Shown piece by piece: positions 21,587 to 36,500 of a stretch of DNA of 64,000 bases (positions are counted from its first letter, which is position 1; each line of letters opens with the position of its first letter). A model generated the notes under the pieces. It was not told the origin of the DNA, ran no database searches, and saw only the letters and a program-made list of their open reading frames with translations. Source of the DNA: Gavia stellata (Eukaryota; Chordata; Aves; Gaviiformes; Gaviidae); contig NC_082637.1 of assembly GCF_030936135.1 (NCBI RefSeq), forward strand, positions 14,025,001-14,089,000, written 5' to 3'. A program made the position numbers and the translations under genes.

Positions 21587-24500
21587 CTGCAAAAACCCAA
21601 AAAATAAGTTTTCACAAAATAGCTTAAAAAAATTAAGTATTTTACACAAGCATTTATCTGAACAATAAGACTGGCTCTTGGACGCTCCTTTGTGTGGGTC
21701 AGTAAACACTTAATCACAAGGTAGCATACTTTAGAGAATAATTTAGCATAGTACTAAACACTAGAATCTCCCAACCTATCAGTACTTTGTATAGACATAG
21801 CAAAGAGCCCAGAGAGGACTGAAGGACTTGCTCAAATGGAGATTATTGCTCCAAGAGTCTGAGAACAGACTATAACATAACACTTGATATCGAAAGCTGC
21901 AGTTCAGTTGTATTTTTTAAAGCAAGCTACCGATGATCCCATTTAATAGTGATTTGCTTAATCTTTCACAGAAAAGTTTTCAATTAATTTATTATTCTAA
22001 TGTATGTTGTCTTTGTGTTAAGTGGAACACACAGTTTCAACTAGCAATCCTTGAGATTCAAATAATTTTGATATTAAAACAGTCTATTTTGTTACACGAA
22101 TCATTCACAGAGAGAAGGGAAAGTAATCTCAAACACAAAGTTGAAGGTCAGAATGCCTGCCAAGCATCATAAATAGGTATTGCAGTATATTACTGTCAAT
22201 ATTAGAGTTTGACTACTATATCTTCAAGCTAATAAATTCAAATTTAAGCTTATAAAATTTAAGGTAGCTCTTTTAGAGCTGGACAAGACAGAATAAAGCT
22301 ACTAACCATCTTCCTCTTTCTTCACTTACCTTTAAAAGGAAAATTAACTCAACTATTGGAATTTATCCTTTCACATATGTAGAAAGCGAGAACACTTTTA
22401 AATAAAGAGTTCTCCCAACCTTTTTCATATTGCTAGATGGGAGCCAACAGTAATGCCAGAGGAGCTACAAGACTGCAGTCTCACATGGATGTGCTTGATT
22501 GTTTCTGACTTAGGCCTTGGTCTAGACAATGTTCAGATCTCCAAAATTTAATCAACAATTATCCAGTGACTTAAATTTTCAGAAAGACAAATCTTTCACA
22601 AATATTAAAAGCTTGGAAGAACAGCCACAGTGTTGAAGCTTAATTGGCCTGTGCATCACTAAAACACAGCCAAATCTGGACACCGCAGAAGAACATGGAG
22701 GCATGTTCCACTCCTCCATTTCACTCTGGGCAGCTATATGTCAAAAAAGATAAAGAACATCAATGGGGAAATGCCTAGTATCAAGAGGTAAAGATAACTG
22801 TGACAGGCAGCAAATTCTACTTAAAAAAGGAAAAATGGGCAGATATCCCTCATAGGTATGCAGACATTTGTAGCACCAGTATAGTTTTTATTGTATATCC
22901 CATTCTGAGGACTCCAAATAAGACAGGACTTAGTACTGTAGAACCCATGAATAAAAATGCAGTTACTTGCTCCCATTTTAACATCTCCTCTTACCATCTC
23001 TTAAGATTTACTCACCCTTGAGAACTCCCAGATCCAAATGATTAAGAAGCAGTAAACATTTAAAGACACAGCACATACACAGTAGACATCTAATTTTGTA
23101 ATATTTAGTCCCAGTAACCAGGGATGTCCTTTATTACTAGGTCATGAAATGTTGTTTTAACACTGATGTGGCTCAAAAGGAGCAGAATTTGGGTCTCCTT
23201 TGAGTCAGAGCTCCTTTAAACATTGGTTTTGATATAAAAGGTTGAATTAACAATTAATACTGAGATACTGTATTGTTCTCAACATAGTTATTCTGAACAT
23301 ATAACTAATAGTTCCATGTGTTTATATTTAATTGTGGCAAGCTCCAGAAAAATCATTGAATCATTTAGGTTGGAAAAGACCTTTAAGATCATTGAGTCCA
23401 ACTGCTAACTCAACACTGCCAAGTCCACCACTAAACCATGTCCCAAAGTACCACATCTACACATTCTTTAAATACCTCCAAGGATGGTGACTCAACCACT
23501 TCCCTGGGCAGCCTGTTCCAGTGCTTGATAACCCTTTCGGTGAAGAAATTTTTCCTACTATCTAATCTAACCCGCCCCGCCCCTAAGTTAAAATGACTGA
23601 ATTACCAAATAATTTAGTTTGGAAGGGCATCTAGTCCAACCTTACACTCAAAGGAGGCCTTACTTCAAATTACTTCAAAGACAGATAAGGTTGCTTAGGG
23701 CCTTGCCCAGTCAAGTTTTGAGTATCTCCAAGGACAGTGATAGCACAATCTCTGGGCAACCTGTACTACTGCCTGACCATTCTCACTGTGAAAATTTTTT
23801 CCTTTTTTTAATCAGAATCTTACATCCTATAAAATCATGGCTGTTGCCTCATATTCTGCTCTGAAAAGAGTTTAACTCAGTCTCCTCTGTAACCATCCAT
23901 TGCTAGCTGAAAACAGCAACTGGATCCACGCTGCTTAGTCTTGTCTCCTCCAGGCTAAACAAAAGCACCGTTTGAGTCTCTTCTTCATACATCACGTGTT
24001 TCGGCGCCCTAAGCATCTCAGTGGCCCTTTTCTGAATTCACTCCAGTTTGTCAATGCGTGTGTCTCATACTGAGGGAAATGGCACACACCCAAAACTGGG
24101 CACAGTGAGATTCTTTTATTCTGTAAGATCGTGCACAGATCCATCATTAAAAAGGCATAACACACTTGGAAACATCTTCCTGGTGTTATGAGAACAATAC
24201 TCAAGCCCCTCAAAACACAAACTGGATGTTGAAACACTACAAGGATTACTGGATTACTCACACCTTGACAAATACACAGAATGAAATAACTCTTCACTGA
24301 CTGCTACAGGCAACACTTACTTTGAAGAGAAGCCACGCTGCCGGCTACTTGAAAAAACTCTGTTTACAATAGGTTCTCGAATACTGAAAAACATCTTTGG
24401 TTCTTCTGGACTGTAGAGCAGGGACTCATTGTAATCATTTGTTACTGTAAATAGATAAAACAGCCATTAGTTTTTCCAGAGAAAATTAGTTATTCTCAGA

Positions 24501-27500
24501 AACACACATTCCTCCAGGAAAGAAGAGCTTCCCTACCGAGAGGGAATATTGAGTCTTGCAGATGTTCAATAGCCTTCACCTGCAAAAAAATTAATTTTGC
24601 AGAAGATTCCTTTGAGTTCTACTGCATGACAAACACTCAACAGCTCTCTTCAGGTGATTAAGTGTCTCAGATCTTAGGAGAACTGACATTCTCCTGAAGA
24701 TCTATACATAACGAAAGTCTAAATAAGTGCTTTCACATCAAGTCAGACTTTTTTCACCAAATGTGCCTAAATAATGTTTGTAAGAAAGACTAATATTGCA
24801 AGAGCGCTAAATTATTGAAAGCAGTGCCAAGTATTAAGAGTACAAACAAAATGAACTGTTTAAAGTTAAGATACCTTAAAGAGATCTTGCCTTTTTCACT
24901 AACCTTTTTGTACTAGTTCCGTGTTCAATGGCATATTCAAACTTCCATGCTTTTTAGCTGTTGAGCCAAGAGAAAGAGCCCCAATTAGACAGGTATATCT
25001 TAATATAAACTTGGCCAGTAATGCCATACCTTTCACTCACCGATCTTAAGGATCTCTTCAACAGCTTGATGTGCTACCTTGTTAATATTATAGGACCTAG
25101 ACAGAGAAGTAAAAGTCTTGTTTGCTGAGCAATACAACTTGGGAGAAAAAAAAACAAAAACAAAACAAAAAAATCTCGCATACAGAAGAACTATGTTCAA
25201 CATCAGGAAGAAAAAAAAAATAAAGAATGCTATTAAATGTGAGCTGACATCCATTTCTTCAAAAACATGCCTTAAATTAACTCTTGGTTTGACATCTACC
25301 TGTGGCTTTGTAAACTTTAATAATCCATTAAGTGAAGCCTTCAGGAAAGAAAAGCATGATACACAGGATGTAGTCTCCTTATCAATAATCCTTCGGCCTT
25401 AAAACCCCAGTAACTGCTGATATAAGTCTGCATTAAAAAAACCGAAGCGTGACAGTTCTACAGATTGTGTGTGTCCTTATCCCTTCTATCTACCTCTTGC
25501 TAATTAATTCCTTCTGTTAGTTCTCATTTATGGGACTCAGCACTTCTTTACTTCTTTGTCGGTACCCTAAGGTGGGGGCTTGAATCTCACAACAATTGGT
25601 GCATATAGAAAAGGAACAGTCAGATCAGACACTTTTGCATTTGCTGCATTTGGATGCACAACGAGTCAGCATAAAGCCTCAGTCTGAACCAAGTCTAAAC
25701 TCCAATAAAAGCCTCCCTCCTGTGCCCAGGCTCAAAGGGGATTAGGTACTAATCACAGCCTCTGTGCAGCAGTACTGTGAACATCTCAGTTGCCCAGCTC
25801 TCAATACAGCTTAAAATCCTCAGTCCAGCACTTCTCTCATGGCAGTAAAACACCTCAGACTGCAAAAGACATCCACTATACATCTCACAGACTACAGAGC
25901 TGCTGAGGGTGGTTGTCCAAGGCTCTTTCTCTTACACTTACTGCCTACCTACAAGCCTGAGCAGATGATAGCAAGAAACTGAGATAGACAGTTTGAAATT
26001 GTTCTCTCTCTCAAATAGATGCAAGTTTTGGCAGCTGAAGGAAGCACTTGGGACATTTAAATGCCTCTCAGTCCGAGGAGGTCTGAAATCCCAGGAGAGG
26101 CCCTAAATCACACGCTAAGGAAAATCGAAACTTGAGGCTTGGCCTCAGTTTAGAGAAGTCCAGCAGTACACATTGATTACAGCAATGGAGATGGGCAATC
26201 CTGGAGTTTAGTCCCTGGTTCTGGGATTGCTCAGTACGGAGTGTATAAGTAAATGAAATGCCTAAGAACAGCTTTGAACTAAGACTGGACATTCCCAAGG
26301 TACTGAACACTAGGAAAGTTCCCCTAGCAGTCTGCCAATTTCATCCTTGGCAGCCTCCAGGAATAAGTTACACCAACTGAATACAAAATTGTGAATTACA
26401 ATGAAGAGTAAAACCCAGTAACCATGGTTACAGCATGAATATTCATTTCTGAATGTCATTAAAAGCTTCAGTTTTAGTTCATCTTAGCCTGCCACATAAA
26501 TCCAGGGCCTGTTCTACAACTTTAAACTATAAGCACAGCCAGATTTCCAAAAGGAAGAGGCTGTGACTGTACATGTCACTCACATCTCAAAACTAAATTT
26601 GTTAGACTTACATACAGTACTGCAGCTTGTTTAAACTAAAGTTAAGATAATTTACCCCTTTGATTAAGCTAGCACAGCTCTGCTTAAATATGCCCATCTT
26701 TGTTTAAGGGGAATATTTTGGCAAAGAGGCTGTGCCCTTTCAATTAAGTTTGAAGGAGGCAAGATGCTTGGAAGGAGAATGGACAGTATATGTGCCAGAG
26801 AACAGTTAACACCGTTTCCAAGTACATGTTTTCCCATTCTTCTTAAAGCTTAGATTTTTATAGTTTTTCTGAGCTACTCCATCTAAGCATTTTAATTTTA
26901 GCCAACCAGAGTAATTCAGAGATCCCCCCAATACTCTCTGCAAGTCAGAGCAGAACCTCTTTCCCTCGCCACCCCCAACCATTCATCTCCACGTGCGGCA
27001 TGCAACCTTTTTCACCAACATTACACCTAAGGTAAACTTCAGTCTCAATGCCTCAGCTCCTCACCCTTTCAACTCTTCTCTCCATACCTACAAGTGAAGG
27101 GTGCTCTGGTCTTCTCATACACCTGAGACAGCTTTGAACCATACTGACAGTGAGAATATCTGGACATAACTGACATGCACTGACTTACCCATAGCCCAAG
27201 AGAATCTCAGGATGGACAAAACGATGAAGCAAAATAGGTCTATCTAGCTTATCTGAAGCGGTATTTTATATCAAAGCAGCAACATGTACTTACCATGCTT
27301 TTGATCCTGTTCCAGTACACACATTAAGCCCTGAACTCTTCTGTTTTTCCCAAGGACCATCATCAACTGATATCTCATAATAGGAGGCCCTATGAAGCGA
27401 GAATTTAAAACTGGATTTGCAGGACTTAAAGTTCTCCCTGAATAAGACAGAACACACAGCCTTATCAGGCACATAAAAATTCAGAGGAGCTAGTTTCAAA

Positions 27501-30500
27501 TCTGGATGACAATCTCTCAGGCTTTGCACAGTGGTTCCTGTTTGGCAGCCACTTTTGATTCACTGTTTTATAGCAGTTTTTATAATGGACAAAAGTGACT
27601 TGCAGCATGAATTTTTAGGCAGTTTTTCTGCAGCCACTTTTCGTATTAAATTATGCACAAAGAACTCTGTGGTTCATCCGGGAATGGCTTCATATACAAG
27701 CAGGGTTTGTTGGACTTACAAATGAAACTACAAATACATGACCTTCCTCGCGTAATTGTTGAACTACCAAAAAACTGTGTTTATTCTGTGATTGGGTCTC
27801 ATAAAATTACATCAGGGAACACGAAGAGTTAAGTAAGGCAATCCAACGTCAGTAAGTAATAGCACGGCTTCAAGCTGAATTCTTGATCACTTCAGTAATT
27901 AAAAATCCACTGTGATTCTTCATGAACAGTTTTAGTTTTACAACAGTCCTCCAGGGCAAATTCTTCTTAAAACTCAAATGTAATAAGTTTGGGGCACAAT
28001 CATCATTCTGCATGGCATTTTTCATATATCAGGGGATTCCTAACGTTAGGCCTAGAGAGCTCAGTCTCCCTCTGTAAGCTTCAGAACATCTGGGGTATAT
28101 TTATGAATTAAAGTTGTTGATGTTCATAGTGCGTAACTCAAAACAGTATGATACAGTCATCAGATTAATAGATACCTTCTTAGAAAAACACCACATTTAC
28201 TGTATTAAGCATGACTGAGTTTCACCTTTCTTAGTAAAAGGAACTTACTGAGCTGTTTTAGGTAATGAATGTTTCAGTCTGGATTGAGTAGGAATACACC
28301 TCTTGAATATTTGGTTTAGACTCTTAGTAACTAAGGGCATTTTGTGTAATCACTCTTGAGAAGATGGGAGCATGAAAGAACTGGAAGCAAATTAAGAACA
28401 CAGGTGCGCAGCTTGATTCAATTTAAGATAATTTTTGCAAGCTGGGTATGAAAGGTGTTTTTTTTTCCTTCAATATCCTTGTCTTCTTAACTGACATGCA
28501 GAATAAGACTTTGGAAGAAGCACCTAAAGTCATTTTGCCTTAATATACAGCAGACTTGTGTATTTGAACCTTACAGAAGATTCACCTGTGTGACATTATT
28601 ATTTAATTCTTCAAGTGTAAGGTCCTATTAACACAATATTTATTACTAGAGATTTGTTCCCACAGGCATTGTGTTCCTCAGTGCTTCTCAAATATAGTGG
28701 AACCAAAGAGCACAATGTATTTGTGACACTCAGAAGTAGAGGGCTATTATAAAGTGTTGGAAAGCAGCTTTGTGTCCCTCTATCACTGTATGTTAAAGAA
28801 ACTTTTTAGAATCTTGATAAAATTAGGTTTGATTTAGTAGAGAGCAAAATCTGTATCTCTTTGAGACTAATTCCTTCTGCCAGTCTGAGGCTGCAGTCCA
28901 GATGGAAGATAAAGCACTCATGGAACATATATACTGTTTCCAGCAGCAATCACAGTGTCCCAGGCACTGTACAAACACAAGAAGATGTTACACTCCAAAG
29001 TTTTGGTTTTTTTAAAAAGATACAGAATAAAGGGAAAAGGGATATAAAATACAAGTAAAAGATGACCCTGACAAACCATCACATTTTAACTCCTTTCCCG
29101 CAGCCCCAATCACATTCCCCACATCTTTCTTGTTATCATTTGGCTGGCGGAAATGCATTGATCTTCAGGACAGAAAGGACAGTCAAAGGTATCCTGGATA
29201 ATGCAGTACCAGAATTTGATACAAACTCATTTCTTAAACAAGGAAGTAAGTGTTTTCCCACAATAATAAAGCTTCTGCCAAAGGCAGGCTCATAGCTTTG
29301 CCTCTAATGACAGAGAGGCAGGGAAAGGAGTACTTGGTCATGCTAAAAGCTTATGAAAAGATATTTAAGATGAGATGCAGGAGAGGAGGCAGTTTAAGGA
29401 CAGATATGTAAATTTTCAATCCACTGTAAAGTAACTGAAGGCATTTCATTACATAAGAACTAACGAGGAAAGGAGTAAAACAATGGAGAGGAAAGAAAAC
29501 AGCCAGGAATATTGAAAGATGAAAGAATGGCCAGACAGGAAGGTGGAAACCCAGAAATTAGTATCACTGCACTTACATCTCTGAAAATACATTTTGTAAT
29601 CAGCAACATTACAACCAGCGTTATGAATTCATGGACTAGAACTGAAATTTGACAGCAAAGACATCACATTGCTGATTGCCCATTGCAATGCCATAAAAAG
29701 AAATTAAGTCAATTGTGCCTTGCTGCAACAACAATCAATTACACATACCTGGATGAAAGAGATTCCCCAATGAAGACTTCATTGAGTGCTCTCACTGGTA
29801 AAAGATGTGGACCAGAAATGTCAGATCCTGCAGATATTGAACATAACAGTTTTGAATCATGGCTCTAAAACCCAAATTTTCAAAACCAATTCACTGGAGG
29901 ACACACTCTGCTGCCTGGGTTTGTATTCTAGACCTAGTGCTCCATTTTCTTCAAAGACTCGATTTTTCACTGACTTATTCTGTAGCCAGTCACTGTCCAT
30001 TACTGGAGACTACAAATATTTGAACCAAGGTCAGTAAGGCAATGACACATGTTCAGACATTGCTTTCTCTGAAAACTCATGGGTAACCAGACAGATTGAA
30101 GTCTTCTCTTCTATCAGTCACTCTTCCAGCCTAGTTAAATTCACTGACAGTGACTTAACAGACATGTCTGATAAAGTTCAAAGAATTAGACTTTATACCA
30201 CAGGGTAATTGAGGGGGATTAACAAATTGTTCTGTTGACTAAGGACTTCTCAGTGAGGAAATGCAGTGCCAGATACAGGTTAAGGACAGAATCATGTATC
30301 TTCAATCCATCATAAAGAAAACAAAGGTGTCTGATGACCAAAGAATTACCCAGGGAGAAATTCTCACTTCTAATTTCTCATTTGCTTGCTGGCAGTCTAT
30401 GACCAGCTTTTTCAATTGTGAAGTAACCTACCTCAAATTTAGCACAAGAGCGCGTGTATACACACACACACACTTTTAGTGTGGAGCACTAAATTTTACA

Positions 30501-33500
30501 CATGGTAAAATGTTCATGTGGTAACTCCAAGCGTCTATAGTAACCCTGAGAGACAGCATTTTAAAAAAGCTCGCGTATTTTGCCAGCAGATAATACTATT
30601 TAAAAACATCTCTAAATTAACTGTTAATACTGAAAACCGGTTCTAAGTGTACAGTTCAGAGTAAACATACAGAACAAAAAAATAGGTCTTCAGCTAATGA
30701 AAGCTGTCTCTCCCTGCCTCTCAAATACAGCAACCAGACTTCAAACACTTCAACTCTTACAAATCTTTATCTCCTATTCCAAGTTATCATAGCAAAGTGA
30801 TTATATTCTTGTCAGATTTTAACCTACTTTGATCCTGGAATCTTTCATTTATGTGAGCCCGGCTGTGTTGCTCTTGGCTTAGCTGCTGTTCATGTAAATC
30901 TACAGGTGTTGGGTTAATACCAGTTCCTTCAAGATACAGTCGGATTCTTTGCCGCCACTGCCACCTTAGAGAGGAGAAAGAAGTTGGTATCAGTAGCTGA
31001 AATATTCACTACAGAATTAGGTAGGATCAGAGAGTCTTCACTCTCAAAGCAGAGCATCTTAAGATTAAAAGTTAAATATATTCGAAGTCACATTTCAAGT
31101 TTTATAGCTTCCACTATAATTTCTAAATTTAGAAAGTTAATCACACTAAAATGTAAATACTTTACACTTACCAATTTGCTACCTAATGTTTTTTGTATGT
31201 GTAAAATAAGAGGACATTGGCCAAAAGTAGTCTACAAACATTATAGTTAACAACTCTTCTTTTTAGGCATTTGATCCTGACTTATGAATCCATGACTGAT
31301 GCAATGATTTTGAGAACAAGCAGCTCTCAGGTATGTATATACAATACATGCTGTATTTTTACCATCTTTTGTTTGTATTTGTAGATGTCCAGAAAAGCAG
31401 CTCTATCCACCCCTTTATACATAAAGGCCACAAGTATCCTCTCATTTTAAGAATCTCTCCTAGCCTAGGAACTTCAGGATGTTTAAGAGGAATTCAAATG
31501 AAGAAAGAGAAGGATATAAAAAGCATTCTTCCTTAAGCTATTGCAACATTCAGATTTTTTACTTTTTCCTAGAGGAGGTATCAATTCCTTTTTCCTCTGA
31601 CAGTTTAGAGATTATATACCACAAAATAGTAATAGTAGCTTTGATTAAGAAAGCAAATCACAAGAGAGCGTTATGGGCACATCTTTTCCCAGTTCATACT
31701 GTTGATACCCAGGTGACAGTAACCAGCTTACATGTTTCCTGAAATTAGAGCAAGGAAGACTTATGTTTTGTATCACTACATTACTAGTTTTTCCTCACTA
31801 TCATCCTTGTAGAGTCTCACTCAACACATCCTTAGTATAATTACCTATCTGCCCTTAAATTCCAAGTATGGTTTTAGGTAGTCAGGCAGACAACATGCAG
31901 TGAGTATTATTATGCTAGTCTCCTTACAATACTCATGCTAGAACATGTCAAAACCCCTATAAAATTAGAAAATGTACCCCTATTATACCCCTATTCTGAG
32001 ATCATGTTACACCATTGACCATCAAAAGAAGAAACATAGGTAGTCTGATACAGTTTGTCCTTTATAAATCAGTAAAGTTGGTTGTTTCATGGGACTGCAA
32101 GGTTAAGTGCTTACACAAATTGTTGCACTAAGTGGCTGACACTTCAAGAGTAAGGAGAAAAGACAATCCCCCTTTTCCAGTCTCTAGCACCCCACCGTCC
32201 TTATGCAACTCTGAGCCACTAGAAGGTCTTCCAGACGGGCTGATCCAGTCACCCAGCTATTTTAAAGTTTCCTTAGGGACAAATAAATCTGAGAACTGCC
32301 AAGTGAAACACCCGCTCAGGTCCTTGCTTAGGAATATCAGTTTCTATTACTCTGTAAAAACAACCAGGGAGATCCTTTCTGTTTCACTCTGGTGAAGCTT
32401 CAGCTCCGTAATGAGCAACAACAAAAGTGTCAGCAACAAAAATATAACATGGCATCCAACAAAACATTAGAAGTGCCTAGATTATCAAGGGAGGTCACCT
32501 GCACTAGCATAACCAGCTTTACCAAAGCAACTTAGCATGATGGAGAGTTAAAGGCTTCTAAGTCTCAGTATATGTGAGTTCAAAGTACCTTTTCATTTAG
32601 CAATACCTACTGAAACCACTTCAGTTATTTATAATCAATCCTGATGACTGTATTCAACTCATTTCAAAACTTTTCCATGGCACAAATACAGTTACACTTC
32701 AAGCTACAAACTAAATATGCTAGAAGTATAAACAAAACCCAATTGCAATATATTTTCATGTGAATGACTTACTTCTGTTTGACGGTTTGCCATCATAAAA
32801 GAATTCTGAAATGTTAATACACCACAGAACAATGTCTCTTTTTAAACAGTTATTAAAAAACTCTTTCCTAGTCTGTCCTTTAAAATTCAGCTTGCTTCCT
32901 GCTTAATTCAAGTGAGATTCTTCTATTTTAAGAATATCTAGCACTGAAAACATGAAGCTATCTTCAGCATAAAGAAAACCTTTGCCTTACACTAATCTGT
33001 TAACAAAATTTAGGCCGCTGTAACCTTAATCACCAAAACCCCAGATGCAACACAGTGACCATTTCCTAACTGTGTAGGCTTCATTAGCTTCTATTAGTAT
33101 GGCCCATCACTGTACTACACATGCTTTCAAGCGTTAAAATATATAAACCAATATATGCTTTACAAGAACACAGTTCCTCATTTATGAATTTGCTAAGTCA
33201 GAAAAGAAAATCAATTATTGAAGGTCATAACAAAAGTCTTTTTGCTGAAACTGGCAGTCAGTTTTATCCTTTGTATTCCAATCTCACTCTTGACCACAAA
33301 CCCATTTTTCAACATGGTAAACATCTACACAGAATTCACGATTTGAGGCATTCAGATTTTACTAAGCATCATCTGCTCCTTAGGAATTGCACATCATTAA
33401 GTATTTTCCAATCGTAATATGTTTTGGAAAATGAAAGATCAGTGAATCCTACCTGAACTCACCACGATAAAGCTTCTGTAGTGCTTCAGGAAATGAGTGT

Positions 33501-36500
33501 GTATATCTCACAGGCAAACATAAGTGACCCTCTGATCTGGTAGCAAAAAAGGACAATTAAAATGATAGTATAACTATTAAGATTTGGTACCTTTAAAAAC
33601 CAAACCAAACCACAACAAACATCTCTTTTTACATAAAGCAATGCTACAGTTTGACCTTTATGAACCTGTACTATTCTTACATAATAGCACATCAGCAACA
33701 ATACGCTCTTTCAGCTCCTTTTCAGTATGTGTGTGTGACATATGATACTTCTCCCACATTTCCCCTAAAAACTGGCTGTTCAGCTAGTAATCCTGCAGGA
33801 ATATGTAGGAACTAATATAGTTCCTGTCACCATAGTTCTAGACAAGGAATTCAAACATAATAAACCTTGCAAATTAGAAAGAAAATTTCCTCCATTTACA
33901 CTCAAGCTAGTGATACAAGACAGGTAAGTAACATGCCTAAGATCAAAAGACTCTCATGTCAAAGCCAGAAGACTAAACACTGCTCCCCTTTCATGAGTGA
34001 TATTTGATAACTTGAAGGCACTTGTTATTTGAACCCTGCTATTCAGGCTTGATACTGTAGAATATCTATCCACAGCATTTGAAAAGTTTTGGAAGAGGAG
34101 TAAGGTATGGAAGGAATTAAGACTTTTGGCCACCACTTCCTAATCTACTAAGATTAAATTAACTGGTAATATCAAAAGCAGAAGCCTAAATCTGGAAATC
34201 TCAGCAGATGGAGCCTTAGTGATTTCTGAGTTTTACTTGCCATCCATTTGAAGGTTATACCAACCAGGCAGTACTAATACACTGCATCCACCTGCCCAAA
34301 TCAATCTCATGGCTAGGTGGATGCAACTAGCATGGAGTTTTTAATAGGACAACTGAATGCCATTAATTAGCTGAGGAGACTGCGTCCTCTGAGGTATGAC
34401 GTAGTTTACATGAAGAAACCAGAACAAGCTTCTTCATCTGAGGCCCTATCAGATTTCCAATAAGATTTGCCTTCTTCATAAAGAAACCCAGTTTCTCTGT
34501 GTTCAGCCACCACACTTAGTTGCTTTTGTTAAGTCCCTTTTCCTGTCTCCGTTCTATACTGCCATCTCCAGCCCCAAACTTCTGGTTAGGAATACAAGTT
34601 AACTAGCTGCAAGTGCTGTTACAGTGGTGTGTGAAAACAGCTGTGGCAGTTTAACACAGTCATTCTTATCCAATACTACTTAAAGTCCTCTCAGATAAGA
34701 CAGGGTAACTCATTATGGAAACTCTTCTAATGAAACAGGTTCATTTGATATCTACAGTCCACTAAGACAGACATTTACGCTGCCAAATGCTACAGGCATG
34801 TCTCATGCATCATGAAAACAGGTGCATATTGTGCCTGACATTAAATAAAGCATTGCTTTCCCAAAAGTGTTTTTACCTTTCGGGATCAGTATTTACTCCA
34901 ATAACTGGTTTAAATTTATCAAAGACCTTACTGGCTGCCAACAACATTGTACCATCACCTACAGAAAAAGGAAAACAAAAGTTAGTTTCACTTCACATTC
35001 TCGTATCCCAAACAAAATAGTTTCACATGTACTGCAGCATTACCACTACATGCTTTTATACCAACAACTGATCAGGTAAGCTGCCCAAAAATAAAATGGG
35101 ACCACAAAACTACTGACACCTTTCAAAGCAGAGTACTGACAACTGAATTCAAGATGGCAAACGTGACTGGAAAAAGTACGACTTATCTGACAGCTATACA
35201 TGCCCAGGCAACTGAATTTGGCAGAAGCAAGTTTGAAAAGAGATTTATGGAAATTTCTGTATGTTTATCAGCTGGTAAAAGAACTTCTTTAACAAAATAA
35301 ATTTAGAAAGTATCACTAATCAAAGCCACAGGAGACAGGAAAAAATACCAAATTTTACTGTGAATCACATGAAAACAATGACTTTAGTCCATCTCTGTTG
35401 TTCTCCTACAAGGCACAATTTAAAGGTCTTATTTGGCCCCAAATAGGCACGCTTGGAAAAGAAGTCTTAGATAAAACTGCTGAAGTAGAAATCCTCAAGT
35501 GTCACTGGTTTCTTCAGATACTGATATTCTTTCCTATCTGTTAAACAGAAGCACAACTATAACCTGAATCAGTCTGTGCACCAAGATATAAGCTCTAAAA
35601 ACCTCAGATGACATATCATTTCCCAGCTATTGGCACTTTAATCTCCAGATGACAGGAGTTCTTTGATATCTACAGGAGTATATTAGGGTGCTTCAGTAAT
35701 GTACACATATCCATTGCTACCCATTCTGTGTGGTAACCTGTAGCTAAGGGCAAAGGGGACCAGTGAGGAGGAGAGAAAGGCAGAGCAGTGGTCAAGTCTA
35801 ACTGCCACAGATGATTGAACATTATGTCAGAGCCCAGCAACACACTGCAGTATTTGCAGACATCACAAAAGTAACACTGAATGAACTGCTGCGATCCAAT
35901 GTTAAAAAGAAACAGTCGCGTTAGTTGCTCTATTGGTTCATTTAAAAAGCTCACATCAGTGGCACAGGCTGCTCAGTAGTTGCATACTTTTACCTTTACC
36001 ATCCAACTAGATACTCCAGTCACCGGAATTAAGTGTGAAAGCAAGACAGACAGTTTGAGCAAGGGGAGGAAAAGGTAGTACGCTAGTCTCCACCTCGCAT
36101 ACCAAAAGCCAAAGAGTAGGGTTTAGGGCTATGTGTAGTCACATGGCAGCAAGCATTTTTATCCTCTTTAGTTGAAAACTATAGTAAATTCCACAGTTTA
36201 TACTGTTTTACACAAGACAATCACACATTTCCAAAGTGGCCATGCACTGGGATTCACTTCCTAGTGCTACAATTTTAGATACTAGCAGTAGAGAGGATGG
36301 TCACAACCACTGCATTTTGTCATATTTTCTGACAATTAGATAAGCAGGTTTTTTTCAAAATGTGCATACCTCCAGATGCTTCACATGCTGCAAAATACTT
36401 TTGAAAAATGTATCTATGAAAACATACTGAAACAAAGACTTCCCTTCCATAAAGTCGTACCTCCTGCTGATATAACAGCATCTGCCCACCGAACTGTCTC

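Larger units (their letters stand above)
21587..24320 (-). other. NADK2 intron 11 with CR1 pair
   Basis: Non-coding DNA holding two adjacent reverse-oriented CR1 copies at 23351-24116, about 200 bases from exon 11. The remainder shows no recognised feature. Confidence 0.85.
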
